Part shown: positions 29,105 through 40,427 of the stretch, piece by piece
Layout: each line of letters starts with the position of its first letter
How positions within the stretch are numbered: the first letter of the stretch is position 1
Origin: Pseudomonas putida
GTDB lineage: Bacteria > Pseudomonadota > Gammaproteobacteria > Pseudomonadales > Pseudomonadaceae
Length of the DNA stretch: 64,000 bases
Direction: 5' to 3'
Assembly: GCF_001636055.1 (NCBI RefSeq)
Contig: NZ_CP011789.1
Coordinates: forward strand, 2,170,001 to 2,234,000
Made by a program: the position numbers and the translations under genes
The notes under the pieces: model-generated
The model's input: the letters and a program-made list of their open reading frames with translations, nothing else
Databases searched by the model: none
Told to the model about the DNA's origin: nothing

Positions 29105-29860
29105 ATGGCGACGGAGCGGGAAGAACGGCTGCTGGCCCGGGTGGAAGATGCCTTCGGGGTCATCAGTGTGTACGAGGTCGAGGACTATCGCTTCCTCGAA
29201 TTCGGTGACGCCATCGAGCAGAGCTGTACCTTCACCGCCGACCCCAGTTGGCTGGAGTACGACTACACGCGTGCAATGCTGGTCGGTGCACTCTGCCATC
29301 CGCAGCCGGAGAGCGCGCTGTTCCTGGGGCTGGGGGCCGGTACCCTGACCCAGGCCTGCTTGAAGTTCCTGCCGCTGGAGGATGTCGAGGCCATCGAGCT
29401 GCGCCCGGACGTGCCGCGTCTGGCCATGGAATACATGGGGCTCGACGATGATCCGCGCTTGTACGTGCGCGTTGGCGATGCCCTGGAACTGCTGCCCACG
29501 GCTGAAAAGGCCGACCTGATCTTCGTCGATCTCTATACCGATCATGGCCCGGGCGTAGGCCATCTGGCCTGGGGCTTTCTGGAGCAGTGCCAGCAGCAGC
29601 TCAATCCGGGAGGCTGGCTGGTGATCAACCAGTGGGCCGGCGACGATGGTCGGCCTTTGGGTGCGGCATTGTTGCGTGGGTTGTATCACCGGCATTACTG
29701 GGAGCTGCCGGTGAAGGAGGGCAACGTGATCCTGCTGGTGCCGGCGGATCTGGAGCAGGCACTGGATCTGGAGGGGTTGCGGGCGCGGGCCGAGGCGTTG
29801 GCAGCGCGGCTGGGCTATTCGCTGGACTACCTGATTCGCGAAGTTCGGCCGGCGAGCTGA
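29105..29860 (+). CDS. Spermidine synthase-like SAM-binding protein
   Basis: A 251-residue Rossmann-fold protein of the spermine/spermidine synthase superfamily, without the N-terminal tetramerisation domain. The SAM or decarboxylated-SAM loop is FLGLGAGTLTQACL, followed by the acidic ribose-binding end VEAIELRP and VRVGDALELL, and FVDLYTDHG in the active-site loop. Whether it is an aminopropyltransferase or a methyltransferase cannot be settled from sequence. It is divergent from DAHP synthase. The ATG at 29105 begins with MATEREERLLARVEDAFG. Confidence 0.82.
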   Translation: MATEREERLLARVEDAFGVISVYEVEDYRFLEFGDAIEQSCTFTADPSWLEYDYTRAMLVGALCHPQPESALFLGLGAGTLTQACLKFLPLEDVEAIELRPDVPRLAMEYMGLDDDPRLYVRVGDALELLPTAEKADLIFVDLYTDHGPGVGHLAWGFLEQCQQQLNPGGWLVINQWAGDDGRPLGAALLRGLYHRHYWELPVKEGNVILLVPADLEQALDLEGLRARAEALAARLGYSLDYLIREVRPAS

Positions 29861-29881
29861 TCGTAAAGCTGCGGTGTACCT

Positions 29882-29945
29882 TTCGCGGGTAAACCCGCTC
29901 CCACAGGGACAGCGCTGCCCCTGTGGGAGCGGGTTTACCCGCGAA
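29882..29945. repeat. REP hairpin (P. putida-type, inverted pair)
   Basis: Two perfect 27-bp inverted arms, beginning TTCGCGGGTAAACCCGCTCC, flank a 10-bp loop. This is the characteristic P. putida REP sequence arranged as a facing pair. It lies in the 415-bp gap between the spermidine-synthase-like gene and deaD, and may also act as a transcription barrier. Confidence 0.92.
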
Positions 29946-30051
29946 GCAGTCGCCGCCGCTCGTGAAAAAACGTTTCAGTTTTCGATTAAATGATGGCCTT
30001 ATAATGGCCACTGCCTGTGAAAAAGTTCTCACAGATCAACGCGAATTCGTA

Positions 30052-30057
30052 TATAGT
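30052..30057 (+). promoter_or_regulatory. Candidate deaD promoter (-10 TATAGT)
   Basis: TATAGT is followed by a GC-rich discriminator (ACGCGCC). It predicts a start near 30064 and a 5' leader of about 210 nt before deaD. The -35 element is poor, so the promoter may depend on an activator. Confidence 0.5.
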
Positions 30058-30126
30058 ACGCGCCGGTCTTTTAGCGGACCTCAAAATCAGGTGGTGCAAA
30101 CCCTCCGAGTCCAGCTTCGGCTGCAC

Positions 30127-30238
30127 GTCCGCTAGGCGGACCTTTCCCACGTAATTCTTTTTCAATCGTTTTCGCAAATCCCCGCCGCCAAAGCTGCCTG
30201 GGTGACCTCCGGGTCTTTCAAGGCATGTGCAGCTTTGG
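30127..30238 (+). promoter_or_regulatory. Structured 5' leader of deaD
   Basis: Two stem-loops are evident in the leader. GTCCGC and GCGGAC pair at 30127-30141. CCAAAGCTGC (30188-30197) pairs perfectly with GCAGCTTTGG (30229-30238), enclosing a smaller GACC/GGTC hairpin. Such long structured leaders are known for cold-induced deaD in E. coli; here the regulatory role is inferred. Confidence 0.5.
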
Positions 30239-30275
30239 AGCATGGGTCTTTGCGGATGCACATAGAGGCAGACCC

Positions 30276-31955
30276 ATGACCCAGGAAACCGGCGGATTCG
30301 CCGCTCTCGATCTTCATCCGAACATCGTTGCCGCCGTTCTGGCCACCGGCTATGAAGAGCCGTCGGCCATCCAGCAACAGTCGATCCCGATCATCCTCGC
30401 CGGTCATGACATGATCGGCCAGGCGCAGACTGGCACCGGCAAGACCGCTGCCTTCGCCCTGCCGATCCTCAACAAGATCGACGTGAGCAAGCGCGAACCG
30501 CAAGCCCTGATCCTGGCGCCAACCCGTGAGTTGGCGCTGCAAGTAGCCACCGCTTTCGAAACCTACGCCAAGCAGATGCCGGGCGTTAACGTGGTGGCTG
30601 TGTACGGTGGTGCCCCGATGGGCCCACAACTGCGTGCCATCCGTAACGGTGCGCAGATCGTCGTCGCCACGCCTGGCCGTCTGTGCGACCACCTGCGTCG
30701 TGACGAGAAGGTGCTGTCCACCGTTCAGTACCTGGTACTCGACGAAGCCGACGAAATGCTCAAGCTGGGCTTCATGGACGACCTCGAAGTGATCTTCGAC
30801 GCCATCCCTGCCACCCGCCAGACCGTGCTGTTCTCCGCGACCCTGCCGTCGTCGATCCGTTCGATCGCCGAGCGTCACCTGCGCGAGCCCAAGCACGTCA
30901 AGATCCAGAGCAAGACCCAGACCGTCACCGCGATCGAGCAGGCCCACCTGATGGTCCACGCCGACCAGAAGATCCCGGCTGTGCTGCGTCTGCTGGAAGT
31001 CGAGGAATTCGACGCGCTGATCGCCTTCGTGCGTACCAAGCAAGCCACCCTGGACCTGGCCGCCGCGCTGGAAGCCAAGGGCTACAAGGCTGCCGCGCTG
31101 AACGGCGATATCGCCCAGAACCAGCGTGAGCGCGTCATCGACTCGCTCAAGGACGGTCGCCTGGACATCGTCGTCGCTACCGACGTCGCTGCCCGTGGCC
31201 TGGACGTACCGCGCATCACCCACGTGTTCAACGTGGACATGCCATACGATCCGGAATCCTACGTACACCGTATCGGCCGTACCGGTCGTGCTGGTCGCGA
31301 TGGCCGCGCACTGCTGCTGGTGACGCCGCGTGAGCGTCGCATGCTGCAGGTGATCGAGCGTGTTACCGGGCAGAAGGTTGCCGAGGCTCGTCTGCCTGGC
31401 CCACAGGCCGTGCTGGATGCGCGTATCAAGAAGCTGACCGCAAGCCTCGCACCGCTGGTGGCTGAAGCTGAGGCCACCCATGGTGAGCTGTTCGACCGCC
31501 TGACCGCCGACCTGGGCTGCTCGGCTCGCGCGCTGTCTGCTGCGTTGCTGCGCAAGGCCACCAATGGCCAGCCGCTGGACCTGGCTGCCGTCGAGCGCGA
31601 GCAACCGCTGGTGCCGACCTACACGCCGCGTGAGCGCACCGGCGAGCGCAGTGATCGTGGTGAGCGCAGCGAGCGCGGTGACCGCGAGCGTCGCGCGCCG
31701 ATGCCGCTGGCCGAAGGCCGCGTGCGTTGCCGTACCGCCCTGGGTGCCCGTGATGGTATCGCCGCCAAGAACCTGTTGGGTGCGATCCTCAATGAAGGCG
31801 GCCTGGCCCGTGACGCTATCGGTCGCATCCAGGTGCGCGACAGCTTCAGCCTGGTCGAGCTGCCGGAAGAGGGCCTGGAGCGTCTGCTGTCCAAGCTCAA
31901 GGACACCCGCGTGGCCGGCAAGCAACTGAAGCTGCGCCGCTATCGCGAGGACTGA
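30276..31955 (+). CDS. deaD: DEAD-box ATP-dependent RNA helicase DeaD/CsdA
   Basis: A 559-residue RNA helicase that helps ribosome assembly and mRNA turnover, especially in the cold. The ATG at 30276 has GAGG eight bases upstream; the upstream in-frame start lies within the leader. Motifs: Q motif GYEEPSAIQQQSIP, AQTGTGKT, PTRELALQ, VLDEADEML, SATLP, and HRIGRTGRAGR. After the helicase core comes a basic low-complexity stretch (RSDRGERSERGDRERR, about 470-485) and a C-terminal DbpA-type RNA-binding domain. It is single, between a long leader and a strong terminator. Confidence 0.95.
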   Translation: MTQETGGFAALDLHPNIVAAVLATGYEEPSAIQQQSIPIILAGHDMIGQAQTGTGKTAAFALPILNKIDVSKREPQALILAPTRELALQVATAFETYAKQMPGVNVVAVYGGAPMGPQLRAIRNGAQIVVATPGRLCDHLRRDEKVLSTVQYLVLDEADEMLKLGFMDDLEVIFDAIPATRQTVLFSATLPSSIRSIAERHLREPKHVKIQSKTQTVTAIEQAHLMVHADQKIPAVLRLLEVEEFDALIAFVRTKQATLDLAAALEAKGYKAAALNGDIAQNQRERVIDSLKDGRLDIVVATDVAARGLDVPRITHVFNVDMPYDPESYVHRIGRTGRAGRDGRALLLVTPRERRMLQVIERVTGQKVAEARLPGPQAVLDARIKKLTASLAPLVAEAEATHGELFDRLTADLGCSARALSAALLRKATNGQPLDLAAVEREQPLVPTYTPRERTGERSDRGERSERGDRERRAPMPLAEGRVRCRTALGARDGIAAKNLLGAILNEGGLARDAIGRIQVRDSFSLVELPEEGLERLLSKLKDTRVAGKQLKLRRYRED

Positions 31956-31972
31956 GTCCTGCAGCAATGAAA

Positions 31973-32000
31973 AATCCCCGGCTTGCCGGGGATTTTTTTT
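31973..32000. terminator. Intrinsic terminator after deaD
   Basis: AATCCCCGGC and GCCGGGGATT form a tight stem followed by eight T residues. A-rich sequence precedes the left arm, so it can also serve the convergent dioxygenase gene. Confidence 0.93.
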
Positions 32001-32024
32001 GCCTGCCGATTGGGGTGTATGAAA

Positions 32025-32792
32025 TCAGTCGAATCTGTAGATATCCATTCCCAGTGCTCCCATCGTGAAGCCCTGGTGCACGATCCCGAACCTGTCGCCT
32101 GCGCCCATGGCAAAGAACAAGGGCAGCAGGTGCTCATCGCTCGGGTGGTTGCGCACCGCGAAAGGTGCCTGCTGCCGATAGTCTTCCAGCGTGGCCGTAT
32201 CCTCTGCCTTCAATTGCTCGACCACCCAGTCGCGGAACGCGCGTGCCCAGGGCTCGATGGCGTCTGGCCCGGCATGCCAGTCCAGTTCGCCCAGGTTGTG
32301 GGTAATGCTGCCGGAACCGACCAGCAGTATGCCCTGGGCGCGCAAGCCGGCCAGGGCCTTGCCAACCTGCAACTGCAGGGCCGGGCCCTGGCGGCTGGGC
32401 AGCGAAACCTGGATTACCGGGATGCCAGCATCCGGGTACATGAGCGACAGTGGCACCCAGGTGCCGTGGTCGAAGGGGCGTTGTGCATCGAGCTGGGCGG
32501 GCAGCCCGGCGTCACCGAGCAAGCCTGCTACCCGGCGTGCCAGCTCGGGAGCGCCAGGGGCCGGATACTGCACGGCGTACAGCGCAGCAGGGAAGCCGCC
32601 AAAGTCGTGCCAGGTCTGGGGCTGGGCGCCACTCATCACCGACAGTCCCTGGCTCTCCCAGTGCGCGGAAACCACCACTATCGCCTTCGGCCGCGGCAGG
32701 CCTGCCGCCAGGCGGGCCAGTGCAGGTCCACTGGCGCCGGGTTGCAGGGCAAGCATGGGCGAACCATGGGAAATGAACAGGCTAGGCAGCAT
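32025..32792 (-). CDS. Extradiol ring-cleavage dioxygenase, DODA/YgiD type
   Basis: A 255-residue class III extradiol dioxygenase of the LigB superfamily, in the DOPA 4,5-dioxygenase/YgiD subgroup. The metal ligands are seen in LFISHGSPM, VVSAHWES, and the later RPFDHGTWVPL. AGGA lies eight bases before the ATG. The natural substrate in pseudomonads is not known. It is a single gene, divergent from tpm across 102 bp. Confidence 0.9.
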   Translation of the reverse strand: MLPSLFISHGSPMLALQPGASGPALARLAAGLPRPKAIVVVSAHWESQGLSVMSGAQPQTWHDFGGFPAALYAVQYPAPGAPELARRVAGLLGDAGLPAQLDAQRPFDHGTWVPLSLMYPDAGIPVIQVSLPSRQGPALQLQVGKALAGLRAQGILLVGSGSITHNLGELDWHAGPDAIEPWARAFRDWVVEQLKAEDTATLEDYRQQAPFAVRNHPSDEHLLPLFFAMGAGDRFGIVHQGFTMGALGMDIYRFD

Positions 32793-32894
32793 GGCGGGGT
32801 CCTGAGCGGTTAAGATGCCGCCATCTTCGATCAGTTACCGATCGACATCCAATATAAGTTTTGCAAGTTATCTATCGAAAAAATCGGAGGAGTC

Positions 32895-33542
32895 ATGGAG
32901 CCAGCGTTCTGGCACAAGCGGTGGGCGGACAACCAGATCGGCTTTCACCAGTCGCAGGTGAACCCGTACCTGCAGGCACACTGGCCAATGCTGGCCCCCG
33001 GCAGCCAGGTGCTGGTGCCCTTGTGCGGCAAGAGCCTGGACGTCGCCTGGTTGGCGGGGCAGGGGTATCGCGTGCTAGGGGTGGAAATGTCGCAACGTGC
33101 GGTGGCGGATTTCTTCCGGGAGCACAGCCTTGAGGCCGAGGTGTCCCGCCATGGCGCCTTCGAGACTTGGCGCAGCGGCCTGGTGGAGATGTGGTGTGGT
33201 GACTTCTTCGCGTTGCAGGCGGAAGATCTGGCACAGTGCACGGGGCTCTATGACCGCGCTGCGGTGATTGCACTACCGCAGGCGCTGCGTACCCGTTACT
33301 TTGAGTTGCTTTCTGCCTGCCTGCCGGCTGCTTGCCAGGGGCTGATGGTTACCTTGGATTACGATCAGTCGCGTCTGGATGGGCCGCCGTTCTCGGTGCC
33401 GGATGACGAAGTCCGGCGCGGATTTGCTGGATGGCAAGAAGTGGCCGAGTTGGAGGCGCCGGATATCATCGAGGACAGCCCCAAATTCCAGAAGGCGGGA
33501 GTCGGCAGCCTGATGGAGCGGGTCTATCGGTTGCAGCGATGA
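32895..33542 (+). CDS. tpm: Thiopurine S-methyltransferase
   Basis: A 215-residue SAM-dependent methyltransferase of the bacterial TPMT family, which methylates thiopurines and, in pseudomonads, selenium and tellurium compounds. Recognisable sequence includes FWHKRWADNQIGFHQSQVNPYL at the start, the SAM motif VLVPLCGKSLDVAWLAGQG, and YDRAAVIALP. GGAGGAG precedes the ATG at ideal distance. The gene is convergent with htpX, with a shared terminator. Confidence 0.95.
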   Translation: MEPAFWHKRWADNQIGFHQSQVNPYLQAHWPMLAPGSQVLVPLCGKSLDVAWLAGQGYRVLGVEMSQRAVADFFREHSLEAEVSRHGAFETWRSGLVEMWCGDFFALQAEDLAQCTGLYDRAAVIALPQALRTRYFELLSACLPAACQGLMVTLDYDQSRLDGPPFSVPDDEVRRGFAGWQEVAELEAPDIIEDSPKFQKAGVGSLMERVYRLQR

Positions 33543-33575
33543 TCGGCCTTCTTCTGGCCAGAATACGAGCAAAGA

Positions 33576-33599
33576 AAAGGGCGACCTGAGTCGCCCTTT
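33576..33599. terminator. Bidirectional terminator between tpm and htpX
   Basis: AAAGGGCGA and TCGCCCTTT form a 9-bp stem around a CCTGAG loop. Arms end in A and T runs on both sides, fitting use by both convergent genes. Confidence 0.85.
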
Positions 33600-33616
33600 C
33601 CAATTGCCGCGTTGAA

Positions 33617-34504
33617 TCAACCGCGACGACGCAGTGCATCGATACGGTCTTCCAGCGGCGGGTGGCTCATCAGCAGGCCGGCGAGGCCCTGCTTGAGGCC
33701 GCCGTTGATGCCGAAGGCCTTCATCGTATCGGGCATGTGCACCGGCATACCTTGTTCCGAGCGCAGGCGCTGCAGGGCAGCGATCATCGCGCCAGTGCCT
33801 GCCAGGCGCGCCCCGGCTTCGTCGGCGCGGTACTCGCGGCGACGCGAGAACCACATGACGATGATGCTGGCCAAAATGCCCAGGATCAGCTCGGCGACGA
33901 TGGTCGCGACGTAATAGGCGATGCCCTGGCCTTCTTCGTTCTTGAAGATCACCTTGTCGACGAAGTTGCCGATGATACGTGCGAAGAACATCACGAAGGT
34001 GTTCACCACGCCCTGGACCAGTGCCAGGGTGACCATGTCGCCGTTGGCGACGTGGCCGATCTCATGGGCCAGTACCGCACGTACTTCGTCCCGCGAGAAG
34101 CGCTCGAGCAGGCCCTGCGAAACGGCGACCAGTGCGTCGTTGCGGTTCCAGCCTGTGGCGAAGGCGTTCGCCTCGTAGGCGGGGAACACGCCCACTTCCG
34201 GCATCTTGATGCCCGCCTCGCGGGACAGCTCCTCGACCGTCTGCAGCAGCCACTGTTCGTGGTGGGTGCGCGGCTGGGTGATGATCTGGGTACCGGTGGT
34301 CATCTTCGCCATCCACTTGGAGATGAACAGCGAAACCAGCGAGCCAGCAAACCCGAACACGGCGCAGAAGACCAGCAGGCGGCTCAGGTCCAGGTCGACG
34401 CCGTTGGCGGCCATGAACCCGTTGAAACCGAACAGGCTGAGGGTAATGCTTGCAACCAGCACCACCGCAAGGTTGGTGGCTACAAACAACAGAATGCGCA
34501 TCAT
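33617..34504 (-). CDS. htpX: Membrane metalloprotease HtpX
   Basis: A 295-residue inner-membrane zinc protease that degrades misfolded membrane proteins. Two N-terminal helices (about 4-27 and 38-62) precede the catalytic motif HEIGH (His147-His151), with the third ligand Glu in EYRADEAGA. Two more hydrophobic segments lie after the motif. [15 protein letters not shown] is the usual pseudomonad N-terminus. AGGAG lies about 12 bases upstream, somewhat far. Often part of the envelope-stress response; no Cpx box was found immediately upstream. Confidence 0.96.
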   Translation of the reverse strand: MMRILLFVATNLAVVLVASITLSLFGFNGFMAANGVDLDLSRLLVFCAVFGFAGSLVSLFISKWMAKMTTGTQIITQPRTHHEQWLLQTVEELSREAGIKMPEVGVFPAYEANAFATGWNRNDALVAVSQGLLERFSRDEVRAVLAHEIGHVANGDMVTLALVQGVVNTFVMFFARIIGNFVDKVIFKNEEGQGIAYYVATIVAELILGILASIIVMWFSRRREYRADEAGARLAGTGAMIAALQRLRSEQGMPVHMPDTMKAFGINGGLKQGLAGLLMSHPPLEDRIDALRRRG

Positions 34505-34688
34505 GGTTGTTACGTTCTCCTGACGGATGAAAATGTCGCTCTACTGCGGGGTATATAAGGTGGCGGCCAAGGCGATTCAACTGGCCGACTATTTCAAACT
34601 GTGTACCGCGAAGTATGACAGAGCCGCGGCGAGTCGCCGGGAGATAGACCGTTGCAGGATGTAAGAATTCATCCGTGGTGCGGAGGAC

Positions 34689-34717
34689 GTCGTGCCAACA
34701 CGGCCGGTTGGCACGAC
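34689..34717. repeat. Perfect 11-bp inverted repeat without T-tract
   Basis: GTCGTGCCAAC and GTTGGCACGAC flank a 7-base loop between the alaA stop and htpX. No run of T follows on either strand, so it is not a standard intrinsic terminator. It could stabilise the alaA mRNA 3' end or bind a dimeric protein. Confidence 0.6.
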
Positions 34718-34732
34718 AAGGCCTTGATCGCT

Positions 34733-35944
34733 TTACTGCGAGTAGGTGCGCAGGAAGTTGCCGATGCGGCCGATGGCTTGCTCCAGGTCATCCACTCGCG
34801 GCAGGGTGACGACGCGGAAGTGGTCCGGCCACGGCCAGTTGAAGGCGGTGCCCTGGACGATCAGCAGTTTCTCCGACAGCAGCAGGTCGAGGACGAACTT
34901 CTCGTCGTTGTGGATCGGGCAGACCTTCGGATCGATTTTCGGGAAGGCGTACAAGGCGCCCATTGGCTTGACACAGCTGACGCCGGGGATGGCGTTGAGC
35001 AACTCGTAGGTGCGGTTGCGCTGTTCGAGCAGGCGGCCCGGCGGCAATACCAGGTCGTTGATGCTCTGGTAGCCACCCAGGGCGGTCTGGATGGCGTGCT
35101 GCGCCGGCACGTTGGCACACAGGCGCATGTTGGCCAGCATGTCGATGCCTTCGATATAGCTCTGCGCGTGGTGCTTGGGCCCGGAGATGATCAGCCAGCC
35201 GGAGCGGAAGCCTGCGACCCGATAGGACTTCGACAGGCCGTTGAAGGTCAGGCACAGCACGTCCGGGGCGAGCGAGGCGGTGCTGATGTGCACGGCTTCG
35301 TCGTAGAGGATCTTGTCGTAGATCTCGTCGGAGAACACCACCAGGTTGTGCTGGCGGGCCAGTTCCAGCATGCCGAGCAGCAGCTCCCTGGAGTACACCG
35401 CGCCGGTCGGGTTGTTCGGGTTGATGATCACCAGGGCCTTGGTGTTCGGGGTGATCTTGGCCTTGATATCGTCAAGGTCGGGGAACCAGTCGGCCTGCTC
35501 GTCGCACAGGTAGTGCACGGGTTTGCCGCCGGCCAGGCTCACCGCTGCGGTCCACAGTGGGTAGTCGGGGGCCGGGATCAGCACCTCGTCATTGTTGTTG
35601 AGCAGCGCCTGCATCGACATCACGATCAGCTCGGACACGCCGTTGCCCAGGTAGATGTCCTCGATACCGACGCCTTCGATCTGCTTCTGCTGGCAGTATT
35701 GCATCACCGCCTTGCGCGCGCTGAACAGGCCTTTGGAGTCGCTGTAGCCCTGGGCGGTCGGCAGGTTGCGGATCACGTCCTGGAGGATTTCGTCCGGCGC
35801 CTCGAAACCAAAGGGCGCCGGGTTGCCGATGTTCAGCTTGAGGATGCGCTGGCCTTCCTCTTCCAGACGCTTGGCGTGCTTGAGCACCGGACCGCGAATG
35901 TCGTAGCAGACATTGGCGAGCTTGTTCGATTTGCTGAACTGCAT
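34733..35944 (-). CDS. alaA: Alanine/pyruvate aminotransferase AlaA-like (PLP-dependent class I)
   Basis: A 403-residue fold-type I aminotransferase, probably glutamate-pyruvate transaminase in alanine synthesis. The start at 35944 gives MQFSKSNKLANVCYDIRGPVL, the standard N-terminus of AlaA; GGGA is upstream. Motifs: IGNPAPFGFEAP, NPNNPTGAVY, the DEIYDKI segment, and the PLP lysine Lys239 in SKSYRVAGFRSGW. It is divergent from msrB across 168 bp. Confidence 0.93.
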   Translation of the reverse strand: MQFSKSNKLANVCYDIRGPVLKHAKRLEEEGQRILKLNIGNPAPFGFEAPDEILQDVIRNLPTAQGYSDSKGLFSARKAVMQYCQQKQIEGVGIEDIYLGNGVSELIVMSMQALLNNNDEVLIPAPDYPLWTAAVSLAGGKPVHYLCDEQADWFPDLDDIKAKITPNTKALVIINPNNPTGAVYSRELLLGMLELARQHNLVVFSDEIYDKILYDEAVHISTASLAPDVLCLTFNGLSKSYRVAGFRSGWLIISGPKHHAQSYIEGIDMLANMRLCANVPAQHAIQTALGGYQSINDLVLPPGRLLEQRNRTYELLNAIPGVSCVKPMGALYAFPKIDPKVCPIHNDEKFVLDLLLSEKLLIVQGTAFNWPWPDHFRVVTLPRVDDLEQAIGRIGNFLRTYSQ

Positions 35945-36112
35945 GATGTGATCCCGAATGGATAAGTCGCGGGGCGCGGTCGTCAAAAGGTTTGAAAAGG
36001 ACGGGGCGCGGGTGCCAGACTGATCGTCTGCACACAAGCCAACTAATATACGTGCCACCCGCGCCAGGGAAAAGACGGCGCAGGGTGAAATTCAGCCTGC
36101 CGAGGTCCATCC

Positions 36113-36508
36113 ATGCAAAAGATCGACAAAACACTTGAAGAATGGCGCGAGATGCTCGACCCCGCTCAATACCAGGTATGCCGCCTGAAGGGGACCGAAC
36201 GACCGTTCACAGGCAAATACAACAGCGAAAAGCGCGCCGGCATCTATAACTGCATCTGCTGTGGCCTGCCGTTGTTCGATGCGCAGACCAAGTTCGACTC
36301 CGGTTGCGGCTGGCCGAGCTTCTACGCGCCGATCGAGGACAGTGCGATGATCGAGATCCGCGACACCTCCCACGGCATGATCCGCACCGAAGTCACCTGC
36401 GCCCAGTGCGATGCGCACCTGGGCCACGTGTTCCCGGACGGCCCGCCACCGACTGGGCTGCGCTACTGCATCAACTCGGTATGCCTGGATTTCAAACCGC
36501 AAGCGTGA
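36113..36508 (+). CDS. msrB: Peptide-methionine (R)-S-oxide reductase MsrB
   Basis: A 131-residue repair enzyme reducing the R form of methionine sulfoxide in proteins. The zinc site is formed by CICC and CAQC, and the catalytic cysteine lies in [14 protein letters not shown] precedes the ATG by seven bases. The gene is 12 bp upstream of the glutathione peroxidase in the same direction, so the two probably form an oxidative-damage operon. Confidence 0.96.
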   Translation: MQKIDKTLEEWREMLDPAQYQVCRLKGTERPFTGKYNSEKRAGIYNCICCGLPLFDAQTKFDSGCGWPSFYAPIEDSAMIEIRDTSHGMIRTEVTCAQCDAHLGHVFPDGPPPTGLRYCINSVCLDFKPQA

Positions 36509-36520
36509 AGGGAGATCGAC

Positions 36521-36998
36521 ATGGCCGATGCGTTGCTGGACATTCCCTGCGTCACCCTCAAGGGGGAGCAGAAAAAACTCGGCGACTTCGCCGGCAAGGC
36601 GCTGCTGGTGGTCAATACCGCCAGTCAGTGCGGTTTCACACCGCAGTACAAGGGGCTTGAGAAACTGTGGCAGGACCATGCCGCGCAGGGCCTTGTGGTA
36701 CTGGGCTTTCCGTGTAATCAGTTCGGCAAGCAGGAACCGGGCGATGCGTTGGAAATTTCGCAGTTCTGTGAACTCAACTTTGGCGTGAGCTTCCCGCTGT
36801 TTCGCAAGATCGAGGTGAACGGCCCGGGCGCCCACCCGCTGTTCGCCGAGCTGAAGAAGCGAGCGCCCGGCCTGCTGGGGACGCAGAAGATCAAGTGGAA
36901 CTTCACCAAGTTCCTGGTCGACCCGTCCAGTGGCAAGGTCACGCGCTACGCACCGACCACCAAGCCGCAGGCGCTGGAAGCCGATATCGAGCGTCTGC

Positions 36999-37009
<11 letters not shown>
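36521..37009 (+). CDS. Glutathione peroxidase family thiol peroxidase
   Basis: A 162-residue peroxidase. The peroxidatic cysteine is Cys37 in NTASQCGFTPQYKGLE, followed by the FPCNQFGKQEPG motif with the likely resolving cysteine, and WNFTKFLVD with the conserved Trp/Asn. Most bacterial members use thioredoxin more than glutathione. GGGAG lies upstream of the ATG. It is the second gene after msrB. Its last 11 bp overlap the end of the convergent sagS. In P. aeruginosa the MarR regulator ospR is next to this gene; none is found here. Confidence 0.95.
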
Positions 37010-39311
<2,302 letters not shown>

Positions 39312-39428
39312 GGTTCCCGAGCCGGTTCAACGCCCCTTGCGCTGCGCAAGCATAGCCGATCAGCCCCGGCTGCTGGCGGGTCTGTCTGTTGTTTCGAGCG
39401 ATCCAATCAATGGGCCGGTGCGCGGCCA

Positions 39429-39452
39429 TCGCGAGACGAGCTCGCTCCCACA
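39429..39452. repeat. Degenerate single REP-like element
   Basis: TCGCGAGACGAGCTCGCTCC followed by CACA resembles one arm of the REP family with changed centre. It lies in the 225-bp sagS/DUF815 intergenic region, where I see no other defined element. Confidence 0.5.
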
Positions 39453-39536
39453 ACCCCTGTTGGCTCTGTAGGGGCAGTGTCGTCGCGCAATGGCTGCGCC
39501 TCGGCTCCTGAACCGGTCTTGATTAAGGAAACCTTC

Positions 39537-40427
39537 ATGGACACCCGCCTCATTGCATTCCTGGAACACGCTGAATCCATACTGACGCGCCTCGAACCAC
39601 TGCTGCCGGCGCCCCGCCCGCAGATCGACTGGTCGTCGACCCTCGCTGCGCGCTGGCAGCGTGATGGCCGCAGCGGCTACCTCATGCCGTTGGAAGTCAG
39701 CCTCGACATCCGGCTCTCGGACCTGATCGGGGTCGATCAGCAGCGTGAGCAACTGGGCCGCAACACCCATCAGTTCATCAATGGCATGCCCGCCAACCAC
39801 GCCCTGCTGTGGGGCTCGCGGGGCACCGGCAAGTCGTCGCTGGTACGCGCGCTGCTGGCCGAACATGCCGGGCAGGGCCTGCGCCTGATCGAGATCGAGC
39901 GCGATCATCTGGCCGACTTGCCGCGGGTGGTCGAGCAACTGCAAAAGCTCGAGCAACGCTTCATCCTGTTCTGCGACGACCTTTCGTTCGAGGCGGGAGA
40001 GGGCGATTACCGGGTGCTCAAGAGTGTGCTCGATGGTTCGCTCGAACAGGCGCCGGACAACGTCCTGCTCTATGCCACCTCGAATCGCCGTCACCTGGTG
40101 CCCGAGAAGCAGAGCGACAATGAAAACTGGAAGATGATCGACGGCGAACTGCACCCCAACGAAGCGGTGGAAGACAAGATCGCCCTGTCCGACCGTTTTG
40201 GCTTGTGGTTGTCGTTCTACCCGTTCACCCAGGAGCATTTCCTCAACGTGGTCGAGCACTGGATCGGCCAACTGGCGCGCCCGGCCGGGCTGGTCTGGCA
40301 GCGTACTGAAGAACTCGACATCCTCGCTGCGCGCTGGGCCACCGGCCGCGGCAACCGTAATGGCCGTTGTGCCTACCAGTTCGCCCGCTACTGGGTTGGA
40401 CTGCAATTGCTGGAGCAGAACCAATGA
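39537..40427 (+). CDS. DUF815 family AAA+ ATP-binding protein
   Basis: A 296-residue P-loop ATPase of the DUF815 family, with function unknown. Walker A is WGSRGTGKSSLVRALL and the Walker B-like acid stretch is FILFCDDLSFEAGEGDY, followed by sensor-like TSNRRHLVPE. The start at 39537 has AAGGAA seven bases upstream. The stop codon overlaps the start of the next gene (ATGA), indicating translational coupling with the free methionine sulfoxide reductase. A physical or functional link between the two is only suggested by this arrangement. Confidence 0.9.
   Translation: MDTRLIAFLEHAESILTRLEPLLPAPRPQIDWSSTLAARWQRDGRSGYLMPLEVSLDIRLSDLIGVDQQREQLGRNTHQFINGMPANHALLWGSRGTGKSSLVRALLAEHAGQGLRLIEIERDHLADLPRVVEQLQKLEQRFILFCDDLSFEAGEGDYRVLKSVLDGSLEQAPDNVLLYATSNRRHLVPEKQSDNENWKMIDGELHPNEAVEDKIALSDRFGLWLSFYPFTQEHFLNVVEHWIGQLARPAGLVWQRTEELDILAARWATGRGNRNGRCAYQFARYWVGLQLLEQNQ

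Noticed and set aside
30242..30265. A seven-codon upstream frame (MGLCGCT) in the deaD leader
   Set aside because: Its GGAG is only one base from the ATG, too close for initiation. It could still be looked at, as its stop touches the deaD ribosome site.
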